From the IMG/VR virus record IMGVR_UViG_3300033049_000162, positions 1 through 50,252 of that record: a stretch of 50,252 bases of DNA, one strand, 5' to 3'. This DNA comes from a virus. The stretch's first letter is position 1. The number at the start of each line of letters is the position of its first letter. Positions 24,800 to 33,329 of this stretch are shown one piece after another. The notes beneath the pieces are model-generated. The model was given only the letters and a program-made list of their open reading frames with translations. It was not told the DNA's origin and did no database searches. Both the position numbers and the translations under genes were made by a program.

Positions 24800-27700
24800 T
24801 CACTTTCTTTGAAAAGCTTTATCTAATGGATAACCTTGTTTCATATTCCGCTGAATCCCACGATCAACAGCCCCATCCACCATTTTTCCAATTTCAACCA
24901 ATAAGCTTCCATCAGGTCCAGTAGATGTTTGCACCTTATCGTTGCCATAATTATTAATAACGACATTGACGCCACTCCCTGCACTTTGACGCTGATTAAG
25001 ATAGTTAGTTAAATCCTTATTTTGTTGAGGATTTAACACACGTTCACCGCCATCGAGCAACCATGTACCCTCACGAGGAATATTGTCGATACCGTTATGC
25101 GCCATACCAGCCAATGCTTGAGATGCAATCAAACCAACATTCATCATCCCCATTGCTAACATAGCTTTCGAAGCAGAAACCTTTGCTCCAAAAAATGGAA
25201 TCGTAGCATCAGCTGCTACTTGCGAAGCTGCTAGTACCGCTGAAATGTACGCAGAACCCATTGCAAATGACTGTTGAGCAAGGAACATAACTTTAAAAGA
25301 TGCCGATTGTTCTCCATTGGCGTCTTTGACAGCTTGAGTGAGTTGCGAAAAAGTATTCTGCGCCTGACCCAATAAATTCCCCCAAATTGAAAGTTGATTC
25401 TCATGCTGGCTCTTAATCAAATCACTTTCCTTTTGAGAATATTCATCATCTAAAGCTGCTTTAGCTTGTAAATATTGCTCATGTGCTACCAACAACTGCG
25501 CGTTCAGTTCATTCTCATCATCAACAGCAGAAAAAATCCCTCCACGTTGTTCTGAATAAGCCTTATTCAATGCCCCCTGTTGACCGTAATACTGGTTCTC
25601 CAAATCAGTCCACGCGGCTTTATTTGGTTGATTTCTTCTATAAACATAATCAAGACTTTGATATGACATATCATCTATCTTTTGACTATTTTTCAGAAGA
25701 ACACTGTCAACTCCCATTTGATTGGCTTGTAAAAGCTTTTCTCTGGTTTCCTTGGTCAACTGATAGTTTTTTTGAATCTCTTCACGCTCACGCTTATATC
25801 TGTTAACTACAATATCAGTTTCATTGAGATATGATTCAAATGCAGACTGAACACGCTCCTCTTCCTCACGCTTCACAGCATCAATTTCTGCTTGCTTCGC
25901 ACGCTCTAAAAGTTCTAGACGTTTACTCCGCTCAGCCCCGATATACTTGGTACTCACCTGCATTAAACGAATTTCTTCATCATAACTTTCACGAATCTGT
26001 GAAATTCGATCAGTCTCAAATGCTTTGAGTTGATTAAGCTCTTGTTGGCGACTTACTTCGAGCTGTGTAACTTGCTCTTTATAAAGTACATCTTCTTGAG
26101 CTAATCGTGTTTTAAGCTGATCAGTCCCCGTATAGGCTTGCGTGATTTTATCAATACGGTCTTGATGATCCTTGGCAAGCTTTTCAGACTCTGAATAATA
26201 TTGTCTATCAACCTCTTTACGCTTTTCTGAAAGCTCAAATGCTGCCTGAGCTATATTTGCATTCTGTTGGAGAATATCAGCCTGTGTAGGCATCATAAAT
26301 GAATCATCAATAGTAGTTTTATCATTTACACCAGCAAAATATTTTGCAAATTTAGGGAAATATCCAGCAACCTCTTTCGCCTTAGAGGGTGACATTTGAC
26401 CAGCTTTGTTTCCAATGTTTCCAGCCAAATACTGTTTAGTACCTTCAATACCAGCATTCAGTGACATCATTGCCTTATCTAAGCTTCCAAACTCCTTTAT
26501 CCCTTTTGCTATAGCATCCGCTACTGCTGTCGCTTGAGCTTCAATTGAACTTCTAGAATTAAGTTTATATTCTTTACGGAAAATTCCAGTTGTCTGGAAT
26601 AATCCTGTTGCACCTGTCGGACTTTTAGCATTGAAATTGCCTCCAGACTCACCTAACACGTAGGCTGCCAATGCCCCTTTAGGAAGACCATATAAACCTT
26701 CTATTTGTGCAAAGTTGTTAGCTTTGGCAATACCTTGAACTTTTGCAATAGCTGCCAGATCCTGTTTACCAAAAGTATAATTTTTAGAATTATATCTTTT
26801 TAAAGTAGCATCAATTACATCCTGCTGAAGTGGCGTTTTATAAGCATTCCCCTCATTGGTATTGGCCTGTGCATCTGCAAGGGCATTGGCTTTCTCTGGC
26901 GTAAAGCCACGACCTACCAATTCCGAGATATATTTATCCCGCAATAGATCAGTATTTACTTGCTCGATATATTTTCTTTGCTTTTCAGTGAGATTTTGCC
27001 AAGCACTTGCTGAATCATTGACTGTTTTGGTCTGATCTTTTTGCGATTTATTGACAGAATCAGTTGCGATCTTTAAAGCATCAACAACGTTTTTCTGTGC
27101 ATCCATTTTGGACTTTGCAAGGTCTACTTTTTCTGCAAACTTAACTGTTGTTGAAATTTGCTGATCTGTATAAAGACCTAACTTAACCATACCATTTGCA
27201 AAATCTTCAGCTGAAATACTTCCCGCTTTAAACTTTGCAACAAGGTCATCAATAGCTTTAACAGCCTGCTCACTATCTGCTGAACCATATGCAATATTTA
27301 CAGCAGAATCATAAAATGCCTCTCTTGCTTTACTATAAGCCTCAACATCGTTCTGCAAATCTTTAGTTGCATCATAAGCAAATGCTTGTTGCTTTGCCCT
27401 ACTTAGTCCATTGTAATGACCAATCAAATCTGAAATTGACTTACCTTGCATATCAAATGCTTCAGTTGCATCTTGAGTTTTACGTGTCATCGCATAATAC
27501 GTTCCCCCTGCGATGGCAACCTGTACACCTAACGCAATCAATCCCAATGGACCACCAACAAGGCTTAACATTGCACCGCCCAAACCTCGGGTAACTGTGG
27601 TCAAGGTAATTGTTTCACCCGCCATACGTGCCAAAGCGATTTGATACCTTGTATATTGTATTAAACTTGCCGCAGCTTGCCCCCCAGCAATAACGAATGC

Positions 27701-28534
27701 CAAAGCTAAACGAGTTCCAATTACAGCACTTAATGCAATTGCGCCTGCTTCAATTTTGTCCCAATTCTCAATAACCAATTCAACAACAGGTACAACTTGA
27801 TTAACTAATGTTGCTTGAAGTCCCTGCCACTGTAAATCCAGAAGCTGTAAGTTAGATTTTGCTTCAGCTAAACTTTTAACCATATCATCAGACATGATCG
27901 CACCTGCTTTCTGTGCAGCATCCCCCCAAAACTTAAAACCCTCCCCATTTTTCTCCAACAATGGAATAAGCAATGATGAATCAGATATGATCTGCTCCAT
28001 ATAAAACTTCATATCATTGGTAGAAGCGCCAGCTTTCTCCAATGAGTTATAAAAAAGCTGCAATGCTTCAGGACCAGACAGTTTTTGGAATTGTTGAATC
28101 GTTACACCTACGCGTGGTGCAATATTGGTAAAAAAGTCTGCAAGAGGCCCACCACCAGTTTGCTGAAAATCACCGATACGATCCTGCATATCTTTCATTT
28201 TGTCTGCAAAAGACTCTAATGATATGCCTGCTGTTTCAGCCCCCTTGGCGTAATATTGCAATTGTGCGGTGGAAGCATTGGCAAGTTTTGAAAATTTCTG
28301 AATATCATTCCCAGCAGTAATGACTTTTTCACTATAAGCAATCACCCCTGCAACGGATAATCCCCCCATCACCACACCAAAACCTTTCACAGCAAGACTT
28401 GCAAGATCAAAAGATTCGCTGATAGCTTTGGTTGAACGACGAGTTTCGCGCTCCGCCTTGCTCAATGGCTCTGTATAACCTGAAATTCTGGCAACAAGAT
28501 CTAATGTCAAGCGCCCAAGTGATGCTGTTGCCAT
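24800..28534 (-). CDS. H: Tape measure protein with lytic transglycosylase domain
   Basis: 1244 residues. The N-terminus is typical of tape measures (LGRLTLDLVARISGYTEPLS). Hydrophobic segments lie near 270-345, with long charged coiled coils at about 770-1040. A soluble lytic transglycosylase domain lies near 590-690, with GESGGNFNAKSPTGATGLFQ containing the catalytic Glu. The C-terminal part has a hydrophobic Ala-rich segment. It sets tail length, is injected with DNA and helps cross the cell wall. Ribosome site GGAAAG precedes ATG 28534. Confidence 0.95.
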   Translation of the reverse strand: MATASLGRLTLDLVARISGYTEPLSKAERETRRSTKAISESFDLASLAVKGFGVVMGGLSVAGVIAYSEKVITAGNDIQKFSKLANASTAQLQYYAKGAETAGISLESFADKMKDMQDRIGDFQQTGGGPLADFFTNIAPRVGVTIQQFQKLSGPEALQLFYNSLEKAGASTNDMKFYMEQIISDSSLLIPLLEKNGEGFKFWGDAAQKAGAIMSDDMVKSLAEAKSNLQLLDLQWQGLQATLVNQVVPVVELVIENWDKIEAGAIALSAVIGTRLALAFVIAGGQAAASLIQYTRYQIALARMAGETITLTTVTRGLGGAMLSLVGGPLGLIALGVQVAIAGGTYYAMTRKTQDATEAFDMQGKSISDLIGHYNGLSRAKQQAFAYDATKDLQNDVEAYSKAREAFYDSAVNIAYGSADSEQAVKAIDDLVAKFKAGSISAEDFANGMVKLGLYTDQQISTTVKFAEKVDLAKSKMDAQKNVVDALKIATDSVNKSQKDQTKTVNDSASAWQNLTEKQRKYIEQVNTDLLRDKYISELVGRGFTPEKANALADAQANTNEGNAYKTPLQQDVIDATLKRYNSKNYTFGKQDLAAIAKVQGIAKANNFAQIEGLYGLPKGALAAYVLGESGGNFNAKSPTGATGLFQTTGIFRKEYKLNSRSSIEAQATAVADAIAKGIKEFGSLDKAMMSLNAGIEGTKQYLAGNIGNKAGQMSPSKAKEVAGYFPKFAKYFAGVNDKTTIDDSFMMPTQADILQQNANIAQAAFELSEKRKEVDRQYYSESEKLAKDHQDRIDKITQAYTGTDQLKTRLAQEDVLYKEQVTQLEVSRQQELNQLKAFETDRISQIRESYDEEIRLMQVSTKYIGAERSKRLELLERAKQAEIDAVKREEEERVQSAFESYLNETDIVVNRYKREREEIQKNYQLTKETREKLLQANQMGVDSVLLKNSQKIDDMSYQSLDYVYRRNQPNKAAWTDLENQYYGQQGALNKAYSEQRGGIFSAVDDENELNAQLLVAHEQYLQAKAALDDEYSQKESDLIKSQHENQLSIWGNLLGQAQNTFSQLTQAVKDANGEQSASFKVMFLAQQSFAMGSAYISAVLAASQVAADATIPFFGAKVSASKAMLAMGMMNVGLIASQALAGMAHNGIDNIPREGTWLLDGGERVLNPQQNKDLTNYLNQRQSAGSGVNVVINNYGNDKVQTSTGPDGSLLVEIGKMVDGAVDRGIQRNMKQGYPLDKAFQRK

Positions 28535-28555
28535 AATGACTTTCCTTTAGGTAAT

Positions 28556-28576
28556 AAAAAACCGCCAATCGGCGGT
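28556..28576 (-). terminator. Terminator-like hairpin before the tape measure gene
   Basis: Stem ACCGCC-AATC-GGCGGT (28561-28576), followed on the minus strand by T residues. It separates the cargo gene upstream from the tape measure gene. Confidence 0.75.
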
Positions 28577-28592
28577 TTTATAAATAATCTAG

Positions 28593-29420
28593 TTAACTAA
28601 ATGATTTTCTACATTCAAAAAATGATTGATAAGCAAAACCTTTTGAATAAGCAAACTTATCAAGTGGTTTTACAAATATTTCAGAAGCATATGCCTTATC
28701 AATTAAAAGTACTTCGTATTTTTTTAAATCACTATTTGAATAAGGAGACTGATTATTCATTTGAATCTGTGTTTCTTTAGGTATTCCAGCTTGGCGACCT
28801 TGCATCACATTTTCAGCTATATCAAATACAGTTTTACATAACAAATCGTTCTTTAAAATAGCAAGCTTCTTTTGCTCCATTTGAATTAAATCATCCTTAC
28901 TCGGAATTGAATTAGAACTTCCTAAATTTTTAAAATCATTTTCAGAGTTCCAGTTAATATTCCCAAATAAAACATCATTCGCATCTTTACTATTCTTTAA
29001 AGCTTCAATCAAATAATTATCTTTATCACCAATAAGATAAGTGTTTAAGTCATTATCCAACAAAACTACTAACATTTTTTTATTTAAATAATCATAAGCA
29101 ATATAACTTGTTAAGTTTTGATCCATAAACTTTTGGTTCTTTTGCCAAAAATATGTGGTTACAACATTGGGTTGTAAATTTTTCTTTGATAAGCATTCAC
29201 TCATATCAAAATCAGTTGCCTTTAATGTACTAAATGAGTTCAGTTTAGAATTAAGAATTTTTTTAAATCCATCATCTATCTTCATCAAGGTGAAACCACT
29301 TATTGTACATTGTGAAATTTGCTTATCAGTTAACTTATATATTTCATTAATTGATGTTAAATTTTTAGCATTTAATACTGTACAAAACCCAAACATTAAA
29401 CCAAAAAGCAATCTTTTCAT
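28593..29420 (-). CDS. Secreted cargo protein (moron) in the tail operon
   Basis: 275 residues with a signal peptide (MKRLLFGLMFGFCTVLNAKN). Four conserved-looking cysteines lie in the mature part. The C-terminal half, from LLCKTVFDIAENVMQGRQAG to the last Cys near residue 271, resembles a repeat pattern I associate with small secreted proteins of Acinetobacter prophages, but no function is known to me. Terminator-like hairpins flank it and it is more A+T-rich than the tail genes, as expected for an inserted lysogenic-conversion gene. Confidence 0.7.
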   Translation of the reverse strand: MKRLLFGLMFGFCTVLNAKNLTSINEIYKLTDKQISQCTISGFTLMKIDDGFKKILNSKLNSFSTLKATDFDMSECLSKKNLQPNVVTTYFWQKNQKFMDQNLTSYIAYDYLNKKMLVVLLDNDLNTYLIGDKDNYLIEALKNSKDANDVLFGNINWNSENDFKNLGSSNSIPSKDDLIQMEQKKLAILKNDLLCKTVFDIAENVMQGRQAGIPKETQIQMNNQSPYSNSDLKKYEVLLIDKAYASEIFVKPLDKFAYSKGFAYQSFFECRKSFS

Positions 29421-29465
29421 ATCATAAAATCCTTGATTTTAGGACACGATACTAATTTTTTTCAT

Positions 29466-29492
29466 AAAAAGAAACCGCATAATCAGCGGCTT
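29466..29492 (-). terminator. Terminator-like hairpin after the antirepressor gene
   Basis: Stem CCGC-N7-GCGG (29475-29489), extended by flanking GAA/TTC, with T residues following on the minus strand. Confidence 0.6.
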
Positions 29493-29509
29493 CAATACTT
29501 GCTATTTGA

Positions 29510-30157
29510 CTAAATCCCTCGCCAACTCAGCTGACCAAGCAAAGGCAATAACTCACCATCAAGCTCCAATGACTTTTCCATCTTGTCCAATTGACGCAAA
29601 AACAGCTCTAACTCTTGACGAATGGTCTGACAGTCACGCTTAACTACATCCAGATCTCTACGACGAATCGCAGTCACATTATTGGCATCACGCACAATCA
29701 AGGTGCCATCATTTTTATTTTCAATAAAATACTTACCCTCTGCTTTAGGCAAGTACATCATATTTTGATTCGGTGTAAATTGTTGAGGTTGAGGCAGTGT
29801 CTTAGTCGCTTGATGAAAATAACTGTCCTCAAGCTGTTCAAATACTTCCCATGCATGATCCGTGTCTAACATTTTGGCATGACGTGCTGCACCTCGTTCA
29901 GTCCATAAAATCAAGTGCTTTGCATTTGGACTGACTAAGTGACTTTGAGTTACCTTGTCCTTAAATTCTCTTAGTACAGCACCTTCAATTTTAAAAAAAT
30001 GCTTTCCCTCAATAAATTTAGTTTTATTTCGATTAAAATTCTTCTTAATATTATCCGCTACAGTTTCATACAACTGCGCTAAAAGCTCTGTAGTTACAAC
30101 AGGAACATTTTTAAAAAGAATAACCTGATTATTAGATGTAGAAATTCGTGTATTCAT
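29510..30157 (-). CDS. ORF6N-domain antirepressor-like protein
   Basis: 215 residues from ATG 30157 (GGGAG ribosome site). An ORF6N DNA-binding domain covers about residues 8-110 (PVVTTELLAQLYETVADNIK, then KFIEGKHFFKIEG, then LILWTERGAARHAKMLDT). A charged coiled coil lies near 165-205. Such proteins act as phage antirepressors or regulators. The start codon lies inside a 17-bp palindrome and the leader contains a C4-like structured RNA. It interrupts the lambda order between GT and the tape measure gene. Confidence 0.85.
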   Translation of the reverse strand: MNTRISTSNNQVILFKNVPVVTTELLAQLYETVADNIKKNFNRNKTKFIEGKHFFKIEGAVLREFKDKVTQSHLVSPNAKHLILWTERGAARHAKMLDTDHAWEVFEQLEDSYFHQATKTLPQPQQFTPNQNMMYLPKAEGKYFIENKNDGTLIVRDANNVTAIRRRDLDVVKRDCQTIRQELELFLRQLDKMEKSLELDGELLPLLGQLSWRGI

Positions 30158-30166
30158 AATGAATAC
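30150..30166. promoter_or_regulatory. Palindrome covering the antirepressor start codon
   Basis: Perfect palindrome GTATTCAT-A-ATGAATAC with the ATG (minus 30157-30155) at its centre. It could be an operator for autoregulation or an RNA hairpin hiding the start codon. Confidence 0.6.
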
Positions 30167-30200
30167 TCCCAGAGAGAAGGAATTTTTCACCACCAAATTT

Positions 30201-30295
30201 AAGGCTAAAAAATTGGGTGGCGGATTAAGTAGGATTAGCCTTACCAGTCTCTAGGAAATCTGGCGCACCGAAGTGCTCCTACCTAACCCACCATA
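30201..30295 (-). ncRNA. C4-like antisense RNA candidate in the antirepressor leader
   Basis: On the minus strand a closing helix of 13 pairs (30289-30277 with 30234-30222, two G-U pairs) encloses two hairpins: GCAC-UUCG-GUGC (30276-30265) and a CCAG/CUGG hairpin (30263-30244). A segment AAGGCUAA (30242-30235) is fully complementary to UUAGCCUU (30208-30201) nearer the gene. This closed multi-hairpin fold plus a complementary target upstream of an antirepressor is how C4 RNA of phages P1/P7 is organised. Pairing is seen; identity is inferred. Confidence 0.6.
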
Positions 30296-30334
30296 GCAGG
30301 CACTTTCTACAGGGCGTAAAAAGCTATAGGCATT

Positions 30335-30352
30335 AAAAAACCGCCAAGCGGT
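30335..30352 (-). terminator. Terminator-like hairpin upstream of the C4-like RNA
   Basis: Stem CCGC-CAA-GCGG (30341-30351), with six T following on the minus strand. It separates the GT chaperone gene from the antirepressor unit. Confidence 0.7.
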
Positions 30353-30360
30353 CTTTTGGT

Positions 30361-30505
30361 CTAGAGAATTGATTGGAGGCTAATCCAAGCATCAGATTTT
30401 GCTGATGCATTTTTAAAGTAGCTTGGATTTATCACAATGTCAATTCACCTATGCGAAATCAAAGTTTACTTAATTTTAATTATAAAATCTAACTAAAATT
30501 AATAT
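30361..30505. other. Intergenic stretch with nested inverted repeats
   Basis: No gene seen. ATCCAAGC (30383-30390) pairs with GCTTGGAT near 30421-30428, enclosing GCATCAG-N6-CTGATGC. A nine-base segment GGCTAATCC (30378-30386) is complementary to a part of the C4-like RNA at 30232-30240. Confidence 0.45.
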
Positions 30506-31263
30506 TTATTGCGCAATCGCAAATAATGCTTCAAATAAATCTACTTCGACTTCTTCAGGCTGATCCTCATGAGGCATTAATGTAATCGGATTAATACGAT
30601 GTTTTGCCTCAACCTTGCCATTATGATAGAAAGCCATTAGATCACCTATTGCCTGCTCGACACGACGACCAATATTGAAGCTACCTCGACGTTGCCGATA
30701 AGCTCGCCAAATCGCAATTTCTTTTAAACTTATTTTTTCGGATGCTTCTTCAAGGGTTCGTCCACCGACTCCGTTGAGGACAAGCTCGCAGAGGAGTTCA
30801 CACTGGTCGAGTTCTTCGTCCGAGACTTTCCCATAAAGTTGTTAATATCATCAGCAAGTTTATAAAGTGCAGCGATAAAGGCTGGATCAGAGTCATAAAC
30901 ATCTTGAACCGATTCAAAAAATGGGGAACCTTTTGCATCTTCACAAATACAGCCAATCAATTGAGAAGCTTGCAAACGATCCGAATCAACAGACTTCAAT
31001 TCTGACTTTTCAATGTCGTCATAATTGATGTCCCATTCATAGGCTTTGGCAACATCACGACCCGCTTTAAAACTCAAACGCTTGATGAATACCTGACCTT
31101 CAAGTTCAACCTGTTCATCCACTTTTAACTTAGAATTTTGGGTTAAATCAATCAGATCAAGAATATTTTGCTCAGTCGCAATGACCGACCATTTAAGTGT
31201 GTGCTCGACTGGAGCACCCGCTTTGGTGATCTTTTTCGCTTTTTTAAAATCTACTATAGCCAT
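30506..31263 (-). CDS. Tail assembly chaperone GT (-1 frameshift product)
   Basis: About 252 residues made by -1 frameshifting at GGGAAAG (30832-30826), the same slippery heptamer lambda uses for G-T. Residues 1-146 are shared with G. The T part continues VSDEELDQCELLCELVLNGV and holds EIAIWRAYRQRRGSF, typical of T-domain proteins, ending at TAA 30508-30506. The chaperone pair coats the tape measure during tail assembly and is absent from virions. It directly precedes, after an inserted cassette, the tape measure gene. Confidence 0.88.
30730..31263 (-). CDS. G: Tail assembly chaperone G
   Basis: 177 residues from ATG 31263 (the longer frame start at 31290 lies in a hairpin). Acidic N-terminal domain about 1-145 (MAIVDFKKAKKITKAGAPVE). 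After the slippery site the zero frame continues with a Ser/Thr-rich tail (NSTSVNSSASLSSTESVDE) and ends KKHPKK. This is the major product; a minority of ribosomes shift frame to make GT. Confidence 0.88.
   Translation of the reverse strand: MAIVDFKKAKKITKAGAPVEHTLKWSVIATEQNILDLIDLTQNSKLKVDEQVELEGQVFIKRLSFKAGRDVAKAYEWDINYDDIEKSELKSVDSDRLQASQLIGCICEDAKGSPFFESVQDVYDSDPAFIAALYKLADDINNFMGKSRTKNSTSVNSSASLSSTESVDEPLKKHPKK
30826..30832 (-). other. -1 ribosomal frameshift site GGGAAAG
   Basis: Zero-frame codons are ATG GGA AAG, so the heptamer fits X-XXY-YYZ. Slipping one base back opens a 106-codon frame with clear T-like sequence. Identical to the lambda site. Confidence 0.88.
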
Positions 31264-31272
31264 TTTATACTC

Positions 31273-31300
31273 GAAAAAAATTAGCCCCAAAATTGGGGCT
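31273..31300 (-). terminator. Terminator-like hairpin between tail tube and G
   Basis: Stem AGCCCCAA-AA-TTGGGGCT (31283-31300), followed by T-rich sequence on the minus strand just ahead of the G start. Confidence 0.75.
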
Positions 31301-31305
31301 ATGAA

Positions 31306-31779
31306 TTAAGGGGTAGTGTCACGCAAAATTGTAGTGACCGAACTTGTGCGAACCAATGGAAATGCATAGGTCCAAACATCATTATCTGCCATTGTCGGAG
31401 CAGCTTTGTTTAAGTAGCCTGTAAAGGTCACCCAGTTACGCGTTTTCGGCAATGTCACGACACCAGTACCCACTGTAACAGTCGGTTCTGCCCCATCACC
31501 TTTATCACCCACAAACCATTTCAACTCTTGCCCTGATTCAGCAAGCTCTAAAATATTGGCATGTGATGCATTTTCATCATCCAACTGAACAGTTAAACTC
31601 CCCTCACCTGGATCAATTACCCCCTTTTCATAGGACTTTTCATCAGCATCACGACAAGTCACATCAATTTTAGAAGTTGAGTCTTGACCCAAATCCACAT
31701 TTTTATAACAACTGAAACGCACAATTGCTGCGCCAACCAAGGCATAAATTTTTGTGCCTTGCGATTTAATACGTGCCAT
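31306..31779 (-). CDS. V: Major tail tube protein
   Basis: 157 residues, ribosome site GAGGAG before ATG 31779. Beta-rich throughout, e.g. GSLTVQLDDENASHANILEL and NWVTFTGYLNKAAPTM, the pattern of siphovirus tail tube subunits (lambda V/HK97 gp12 type). Placed between the tail-completion genes and the G chaperone. Many copies should stack to form the tail. Confidence 0.85.
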   Translation of the reverse strand: MARIKSQGTKIYALVGAAIVRFSCYKNVDLGQDSTSKIDVTCRDADEKSYEKGVIDPGEGSLTVQLDDENASHANILELAESGQELKWFVGDKGDGAEPTVTVGTGVVTLPKTRNWVTFTGYLNKAAPTMADNDVWTYAFPLVRTSSVTTILRDTTP

Positions 31780-31810
31780 GAGTAGCTACTCCTCAATTAT
31801 TTTCAGGCAT

Positions 31811-31834
31811 AAAAAAAGCAGTCTTAAAGACTGC
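31811..31834 (-). terminator. Terminator-like hairpin before the tail tube gene
   Basis: Stem GCAGTCT-TAA-AGACTGC (31818-31834), with seven T following on the minus strand. Confidence 0.75.
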
Positions 31835-31851
31835 CTAGAAAAATTTTAAAA

Positions 31852-32193
31852 TTAATCAGAATCGATGAGCCAGACCGCTTCAAAACTCATTGAACTGGAG
31901 CCTTGAGCCGGAATACCTGTATTTAAGAAACCAGAAATATTACAGTGCTTTTTTAAGATTGAACGGACAGCAACATAAGCCTTATGTGCTTCGCTTTCCG
32001 ACTTACCATAACAATTGACTTGAAAATAAATGCGGTCCACTGTTGATGGTTCATCTTTATCGTTTAATGCCTCACCACCTGTCAAAAACCATGTGACATA
32101 AGGATATGTAACCTCCTCGGGTGCAAGATCACGATAAATTCGATCAGCTACAAGGGTATTTTCAACACTCAGCACATTAAAAATAGGAATCAT
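31852..32193 (-). CDS. Tail completion/terminator protein (DUF3168-like)
   Basis: 113 residues. The layout DRIYRDLAPEEVTYPYVTWF, then DRIYFQVNCYGKSESEAHKA is that of HK97 gp11/DUF3168-type proteins that close the tail end. It overlaps the upstream gp10-like gene by four bases and follows the usual connector order. Confidence 0.8.
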   Translation of the reverse strand: MIPIFNVLSVENTLVADRIYRDLAPEEVTYPYVTWFLTGGEALNDKDEPSTVDRIYFQVNCYGKSESEAHKAYVAVRSILKKHCNISGFLNTGIPAQGSSSMSFEAVWLIDSD

Positions 32194-32693
32194 AACTTCG
32201 CCAACTCCTTATCGATTTCAGTGCTAAAAATGCCCGCAAAATCATTGGTGATTGTATTTACATTGTTTTGCAATGATGGACGCATAAATGGTCGGGCAAT
32301 CATATTCTGTGTACCGAATTCAAGAAATCTCCAATAGAAAGTATCTCCACCAGGGTTTTGCTTATCACCATCAGTTTTATATTTTTTGCCAGCTAATCCT
32401 TTTCGAACATTATCTTTAGATTTCACATATGATTTTGCACCACCACGAATGCCGACTCTCATCTTGACATTATTACCAGTTATTTTACCTGTCCTAACGA
32501 CAATATTTTTCCAAATCCGTTCAGGACTTTTCAAATCATCCAATTGTTTTGCTTGTGCTACTGCACTTTTACGGACAATAGCCATAGCTCGCTTAGCTGC
32601 CCTACTAGCCGCACGTTTAGCAGCCTTACCATTAGATAAAAGCTCTAACTTAGCCTCAACCTCATCCAAACCATGAATATATTGCTCTGCCAT
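32190..32693 (-). CDS. HK97 gp10-like head-tail/tail component
   Basis: 167 residues from ATG 32693 (GGGGGTG ribosome site). Very basic Ala/Arg-rich N-terminal helices (AAKRAASRAAKRAMAIVRKS), then FYWRFLEFGTQNMIARPFMR near residue 125, the hallmark of the HK97 gp10 family. It acts in joining tail and head. Confidence 0.9.
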   Translation of the reverse strand: MAEQYIHGLDEVEAKLELLSNGKAAKRAASRAAKRAMAIVRKSAVAQAKQLDDLKSPERIWKNIVVRTGKITGNNVKMRVGIRGGAKSYVKSKDNVRKGLAGKKYKTDGDKQNPGGDTFYWRFLEFGTQNMIARPFMRPSLQNNVNTITNDFAGIFSTEIDKELAKL

Positions 32694-32696
32694 CAA

Positions 32697-33047
32697 TCAC
32701 CCCCATTCTTTTAACCCTTCAGCTAAATTCAAAGTGAGATATTCACGACGGCTATCGAGGTCATGTTTTGGAGCACCATCTATTCGGTATAACTTACCGT
32801 CAAACTTCACTCGCATTGTTGTATCAATTTGAGCAGATTTTGAGGAATAACGTATAAGCGCCCGAGCTTGCATTGTGCCTTGCACAGCACGATCCGCAAT
32901 AATATCTCGGGTAGATAAATCAGACACATCTGACCATACTGTTATGAAGTCTTCCCAAACATCACCTGTTTGCATACCAGCTTGATCACGACCACCTGAA
33001 ACAAGTTTTTGAATCGTGATTCTGTGGCGTAATTTTCCAGCTTGCAT
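32697..33047 (-). CDS. Head-tail adaptor (stopper) protein
   Basis: 116 residues. LRHRITIQKLVSGGRDQAG at the start, then EDFITVWSDVSDLSTRDIIA, the typical opening of SPP1 gp16/HK97 gp9-type adaptors. It ends next to the gp10-like gene. Forms a ring between portal and tail. Confidence 0.9.
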   Translation of the reverse strand: MQAGKLRHRITIQKLVSGGRDQAGMQTGDVWEDFITVWSDVSDLSTRDIIADRAVQGTMQARALIRYSSKSAQIDTTMRVKFDGKLYRIDGAPKHDLDSRREYLTLNLAEGLKEWG

Positions 33048-33050
33048 AGA

Positions 33051-33329
33051 CTAATCATCCCGAAATTGTGGTTTAGGTTCCTGCTCTTGCTCTTCTTCAC
33101 CAATCAAATCAATCAGGCTTTGAACTTGATTCATCAACTGACTGTTCTGGTCCACGATTGAAATCAGCTGTTGATTCTGTGTGCTCATCACTTGGTTTTG
33201 TGTGGCTATCACTTGATTCTGTGCTGTCATTGCTTCCAGCAACTTGAGGACTGTTTCGTTGCACGAGCATTCGCCAAGATTTTTTTGCTGCTTCGAGTTG
33301 TTCTCTGATCCATTCACGTCTTTTCTCAC
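33051..33329 (-). CDS. Gln-rich coiled-coil protein, overlaps next gene out of frame
   Basis: Up to 92 residues from GTG 33329, in a different frame from 33109-33345. A Gln/Asn-rich heptad stretch runs from about residue 32 (MTAQNQVIATQNQVMSTQNQ) to an acidic tail (GEEEQEQEPKPQFRDD). It may be a separate overlapping gene, or the C-terminal half of the upstream frame joined by a +1 shift at an A7 run. Confidence 0.45.
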   Translation of the reverse strand: MRKDVNGSENNSKQQKNLGECSCNETVLKLLEAMTAQNQVIATQNQVMSTQNQQLISIVDQNSQLMNQVQSLIDLIGEEEQEQEPKPQFRDD

